Source of the DNA: Pelotomaculum schinkii
GTDB lineage: Bacteria > Bacillota > Desulfotomaculia > Desulfotomaculales > Pelotomaculaceae
Assembly: GCF_004369205.1 (NCBI RefSeq)
Contig: NZ_QFGA01000001.1
Span: 1,116,001 to 1,180,000, forward strand
DNA length: 64,000 nt
Direction: 5' to 3'
Under the pieces are notes generated by a model. That model did no database searches and was not told the origin of the DNA. It worked only from the letters and a program-made list of their open reading frames with translations. Both the position numbers and the translations under genes were made by a program. Below, one piece after another: positions 61,358 through 64,000 of the stretch. Within the stretch, counting starts at the first letter, position 1, and the number at the start of each line of letters is the position of its first letter.

Positions 61358-61642
61358 GTGCTCTATAACGTCAGTCTGCAGGTCATCCCAATCGTACCCG
61401 AGGCGGAGGTTTACCCGGTGGTAGACAAGGTAATTGACCTGATCAGGGAGTCCGGCGTCAAATATGTTGTCGGTCCCATGGAGACAACGATGGAAGGAGA
61501 ACTTGACCTGCTCCTGGGAATCGTAGCCAGGGCGCAAGAGATCTGCCTGCAAAATGGCGCCACACGGGTCCTGTCGGTGGTTAAAATAGACTGCAAGGCA
61601 GGTGGTGTCACGATTGAGGAGAAAATTAACAAGTATCGTTAA
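61358..61642 (+). CDS. MTH1187/YkoF-type thiamine-binding protein
   Basis: 94 residues beginning MLYNVSLQVIPIVPEAEVYPVVD, with SGVKYVVGPMETTMEGE, the mark of the MTH1187 family of small cytosolic proteins that bind thiamine-like ligands. GTG 61358 follows GGAGG by 9 nt. First gene under the TPP riboswitch; overlaps the permease gene by 41 bp. Confidence 0.9.
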   Translation: MLYNVSLQVIPIVPEAEVYPVVDKVIDLIRESGVKYVVGPMETTMEGELDLLLGIVARAQEICLQNGATRVLSVVKIDCKAGGVTIEEKINKYR

Positions 61643-62393
61643 CGGCGCATTCCCACTGGGATTTGTAGTCCTGCTGCTGGTTACATGGGAATACCTGGTG
61701 CGCTGGAAAGCCGTCCAGGAATGGATTCTGCCCGGTCCCGCCCTCATTGCGCGAACCCTGGCAGACAACCTGCCCTTAATCCTTAAACACACGCAAACAA
61801 CGCTGATGGAATGCCTGGCAGGTTTTACCCTGGCCATAATCTTGTCCTTTGTTCTGGCTTTCGTCATGGACGAGGTCCCCCTTCTGAGGAGAGCTTTGTA
61901 TCCCTTGCTTATCGCCTCCCAGACCGTCCCGATCATATCAGTGGCCCCGCTTTTCATAATTTGGTTCGGGTACGGCGTCATGCCCAAAATTATCGTAGTA
62001 ATCCTGGTCTGCTTCTTTCCGATTGCTTTAAGCCTGCTGGGGGGGCTGGCGGCTGTTGACAGGGAGTACCTCGAGCTCTTCAGGTCGATGAAAGCCACCC
62101 GGCTGGATATTTTCCGGATGGTCAAGCTGCCTCTGGCGCTGCCCTCCTTCTTCTCCGGGCTGAAGATAGCCGCGTCTTACAGCGTCATGGGTGCGGTCAT
62201 TGGCGAGTGGTTGGGCGCCAAGGAGGGATTGGGCATGTACATGACCATTGCCCAGCGCTCGTTCCAGGTAGACCGCGTGTTCGCGGCCATCCTTACCATC
62301 ACCGTTTTAAGCGCGGCCCTCTTTGCGCTGGTAGTCCTTATTGAAAGACTGGTCATTCCCTGGAACAGGTTAACAGAATGGAGGGATTTGTAA
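61602..62393 (+). CDS. ABC permease for a thiamine precursor (ThiX-like)
   Basis: 263 residues, six helices, EAA-type loop (YLELFRSMKATRLDIFRMVK) and the TVPIISVAPLFIIWFG segment common in NitT/TauT permeases. It lies between the thiamine-binding gene and the THI5-like binding protein under the riboswitch, so it is the permease of a hydroxymethylpyrimidine-type uptake system. The GTG at 61602 overlaps the preceding gene; TTG 61614 is an alternative. Stop and next start overlap (TAATG). Confidence 0.88.
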   Translation: MVSRLRRKLTSIVNGAFPLGFVVLLLVTWEYLVRWKAVQEWILPGPALIARTLADNLPLILKHTQTTLMECLAGFTLAIILSFVLAFVMDEVPLLRRALYPLLIASQTVPIISVAPLFIIWFGYGVMPKIIVVILVCFFPIALSLLGGLAAVDREYLELFRSMKATRLDIFRMVKLPLALPSFFSGLKIAASYSVMGAVIGEWLGAKEGLGMYMTIAQRSFQVDRVFAAILTITVLSAALFALVVLIERLVIPWNRLTEWRDL

Positions 62394-63379
62394 TGAAAAA
62401 GATAGTTCTGGCAGTCGCTTTATTAACACTCTTGCTGGCTGCAGGCTGCGGCGGGAACAAGTCGCAGGAGGAAAAACCTCTCAAAAAGGTTTCGGTAATC
62501 CTGGACTGGACTCCAAACACCAACCATACCGGAGTCTACGTAGCTCAAAAACAAGGGTTTTATGAAGAAGAAGGACTGGACGTGGATATAGTACAGCCCA
62601 GTGAAGGCGGAGCGGCCCAGTTGGTCGCGTCGGGGCAGGGCGATTTCGGCTTCAGCTACCAGGAAGAGGTAACCATAGCCAGGACCAAGGACATCCCCGT
62701 CAAGGCGCTGGCGGCTGTTATTCAGCACAACACCTCCGGCTTTGCATCGCCAGCGGGAAAAGGGCTCAAGAGCCCCAAGGACTTTGAGGGCAAGAAGTAT
62801 GGGGGCTGGGGTTCTCCAGCCGAGGAAGCCATGCTGAAGGCCCTCATGAACCAGGATCAAGCCGACTTTAATAAAGTTGAGATAATCAACATCGGCTCGG
62901 CGGACTTTCTCACCAGCGTCAGCAAAGATATTGATTTCGCCTGGATTTTCAAGGGTTGGGACGGTATTCAGTCAGAGCTCAAAGGCGTGCCCCTTAATTT
63001 CATATACTTGAGGGACTACAACGCCGCCCTCGACTTTTACACTCCGGTCTTGATTGCCAGCGAAGATACGGTCAAGAACAACCCGGAACTGGTGGCCGCT
63101 TTCATGAAAGCAACCGCGAGGGGCTATGACTACTGTATCAAGTACCCGGAAAAAGCCGGGCAGGTACTGCTTGACTGTGTCCCCGAGTTAAACAAGGAGC
63201 TGGTCATGGCCAGCCAGCAGTACCTGTCCAAGGAGTACCAGGCAGACGCCTCCCGCTGGGGTGAGATGTCCGGCGAGCGCTGGAAAAAATACGCCGACTG
63301 GATGTATTCCCAGGCTCTGATTGAAAAGCCCCTCGACTATCAAGAGGCCTACACCAACCAATTCCTGCCGAAGGAGTAG
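62393..63379 (+). CDS. Pyrimidine (HMP/thiamine precursor)-binding lipoprotein (ThiY-like)
   Basis: 328 residues. The N terminus has a signal with LLAAGC lipobox. The NMT1/THI5 core VILDWTPNTNHTGVYVAQKQ and DIVQPSEGGAAQLVASGQGD is the family hallmark for N-formyl-aminopyrimidine or HMP binding. ATG 62393 follows GGAGGG. It is controlled by the TPP riboswitch. Confidence 0.93.
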   Translation: MKKIVLAVALLTLLLAAGCGGNKSQEEKPLKKVSVILDWTPNTNHTGVYVAQKQGFYEEEGLDVDIVQPSEGGAAQLVASGQGDFGFSYQEEVTIARTKDIPVKALAAVIQHNTSGFASPAGKGLKSPKDFEGKKYGGWGSPAEEAMLKALMNQDQADFNKVEIINIGSADFLTSVSKDIDFAWIFKGWDGIQSELKGVPLNFIYLRDYNAALDFYTPVLIASEDTVKNNPELVAAFMKATARGYDYCIKYPEKAGQVLLDCVPELNKELVMASQQYLSKEYQADASRWGEMSGERWKKYADWMYSQALIEKPLDYQEAYTNQFLPKE

Positions 63380-63383
63380 CGCC

Positions 63384-64000
63384 TTGCCTAAAGTCGTTGC
63401 TGAAGGAATAAAAAAGAACCTGGGGGGCGTTTTAACCCTCCAGGAAATTAATATCGAAGTAGAAGATCACGCAATCGCCGGCGTCCTGGGCCCGAGCGGC
63501 TGCGGTAAAAGCACACTCTTTAATATTATCGCGGGACTAATGAGGCCCGACCGGGGGAATGTTTACATAGGAGGGGCGGCTGTTACGGGGAACGCCGGCC
63601 TGGCCAGCTATATGCGCCAGAAGGACCTCCTGCTCCCCAACCTTAACGTCCTGGACAACGTCAGCATTCCCCTGGTCTTAAAGGGCATGCCCAAAAAAAA
63701 GGCCCGCCTGGAAGCTGAGCAGCACCTCAGTACATTCGGGCTGCAGGGCTTTGAGCACTATTATCCCGGCCAGCTTTCCGGCGGTATGCGGCAACGGGCG
63801 GCGCTTTTGCGGACCTACCTTTTTTCCAGCGGCATCTGGCTTTTGGATGAGCCGTTTGCATCGCTTGACGCCATCACCAAGAGGAAGATGCATACCTGGC
63901 TGATCCAGGTATTGGACCAATTTCAGCCAACAGTGCTGTTTATCACCCATGATGTGGACGAAGCTCTTTATCTCTGCGACAAAGTCTATGTGCTTTCGGA
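63384..64000 (+). CDS. ABC ATPase of the thiamine-precursor transporter (ThiZ-like), partial
   Basis: The frame opens at TTG 63384 (AAGGAG 7 nt upstream) and is still open at the window edge, about 205 residues. Walker A GPSGCGKST, signature LSGGMRQRAALL, Walker B IWLLDEPFASLD and H-loop ITHDVDEAL are complete. It should energise the ThiX-like permease; the C-terminal end lies beyond 64000. Confidence 0.9.
   Translation, partial: MPKVVAEGIKKNLGGVLTLQEINIEVEDHAIAGVLGPSGCGKSTLFNIIAGLMRPDRGNVYIGGAAVTGNAGLASYMRQKDLLLPNLNVLDNVSIPLVLKGMPKKKARLEAEQHLSTFGLQGFEHYYPGQLSGGMRQRAALLRTYLFSSGIWLLDEPFASLDAITKRKMHTWLIQVLDQFQPTVLFITHDVDEALYLCDKVYVLS

Noticed and set aside
61355-62125. 256-residue minus-strand frame over the thiamine-binding and permease genes
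   Set aside because: Antisense shadow of two recognisable genes under a plus-strand riboswitch.

Overview
The window looks like chromosome from an anaerobic, spore-forming, low-potential-metabolism Firmicute of the Peptococcaceae/Desulfotomaculia type. The grounds are SpoVT, a Ni-CO dehydrogenase with CooF and rubrerythrins, a tungsten-type aldehyde:ferredoxin oxidoreductase (AOR), ATP-driven double-cubane reductases, a selenocysteine tRNA, many GTG/TTG starts behind strong GGAGG sites, and a moderate GC content. No rRNA, phage or CRISPR array was seen. The species is not determined.

The left 10.4 kb is the standout region. Two 2-hydroxyacyl-CoA-dehydratase-like (double-cubane) proteins and their ASKHA ATPase activator (462-4160) are followed by a co-directional, cysteine-rich cluster: a thioredoxin-like protein, an ArsP-type permease, a lipoprotein ending Cys-Cys-COOH, a tRNA-Sec gene (6100-6195), two substrate-binding proteins, an ABC permease, an ATPase and a DsrE-like protein (4252-10333). 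This matches, as far as I remember, the 'sao' (selenocysteine-assisted organometal) families. The permease reading frame contains one in-frame UGA (8929-8931) with a SECIS-like hairpin 17 nt downstream and then continues to a normal stop, so it is probably a selenoprotein.

10.8-31.5 kb is mixed: a molybdopterin oxidoreductase, a YyaL/DUF255 protein, a GNAT gene broken by one stop, a CorC-type protein, a subtilase, an ABC-F protein with an attenuator-like leader and a 3-codon upstream ORF, a secreted hydrolase between two copies of a 130-nt intergenic element, Rnk/GreA-like, SpoVT, Csp, two superoxide dismutase homologues (one with an altered metal site), a MASE3-like two-component pair, and small zinc proteins.

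32-37 kb is an Rrf2-controlled CO dehydrogenase/CooF/flavoprotein/rubrerythrin operon, an oxidative-stress type of CODH cluster. 37-43.7 kb holds an unknown coiled-coil protein, a 7-bp minisatellite, a second rubrerythrin, a DUF763 protein and a NitT/TauT-type ABC transporter.

44-55.4 kb may be one catabolic module: a class-III (GABA-type) aminotransferase with a sigma-54 promoter, an AOR, pxpB-pxpC-pxpA with BCCP and biotin carboxylase, a YaaH-type transporter and a sigma-54 activator. Two similar short terminator-leaders precede the AOR and the activator. I infer lactam (5-oxoproline or 2-pyrrolidinone type) breakdown through an amino acid, semialdehyde and acid.

55.4-64 kb holds a zinc-ribbon protein, a sirtuin, CbiM plus a CbiN/PDGLE protein without CbiQ/CbiO, a cyclopropane-fatty-acid synthase, an FmdE-like protein, a PspC pair, and a TPP-riboswitch-controlled thiamine-precursor transporter that runs off the end of the window. 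Dispersed palindromic REP/MITE-like repeats with a GTGCGAATTCATTCGCAC core recur in the intergenic spaces.
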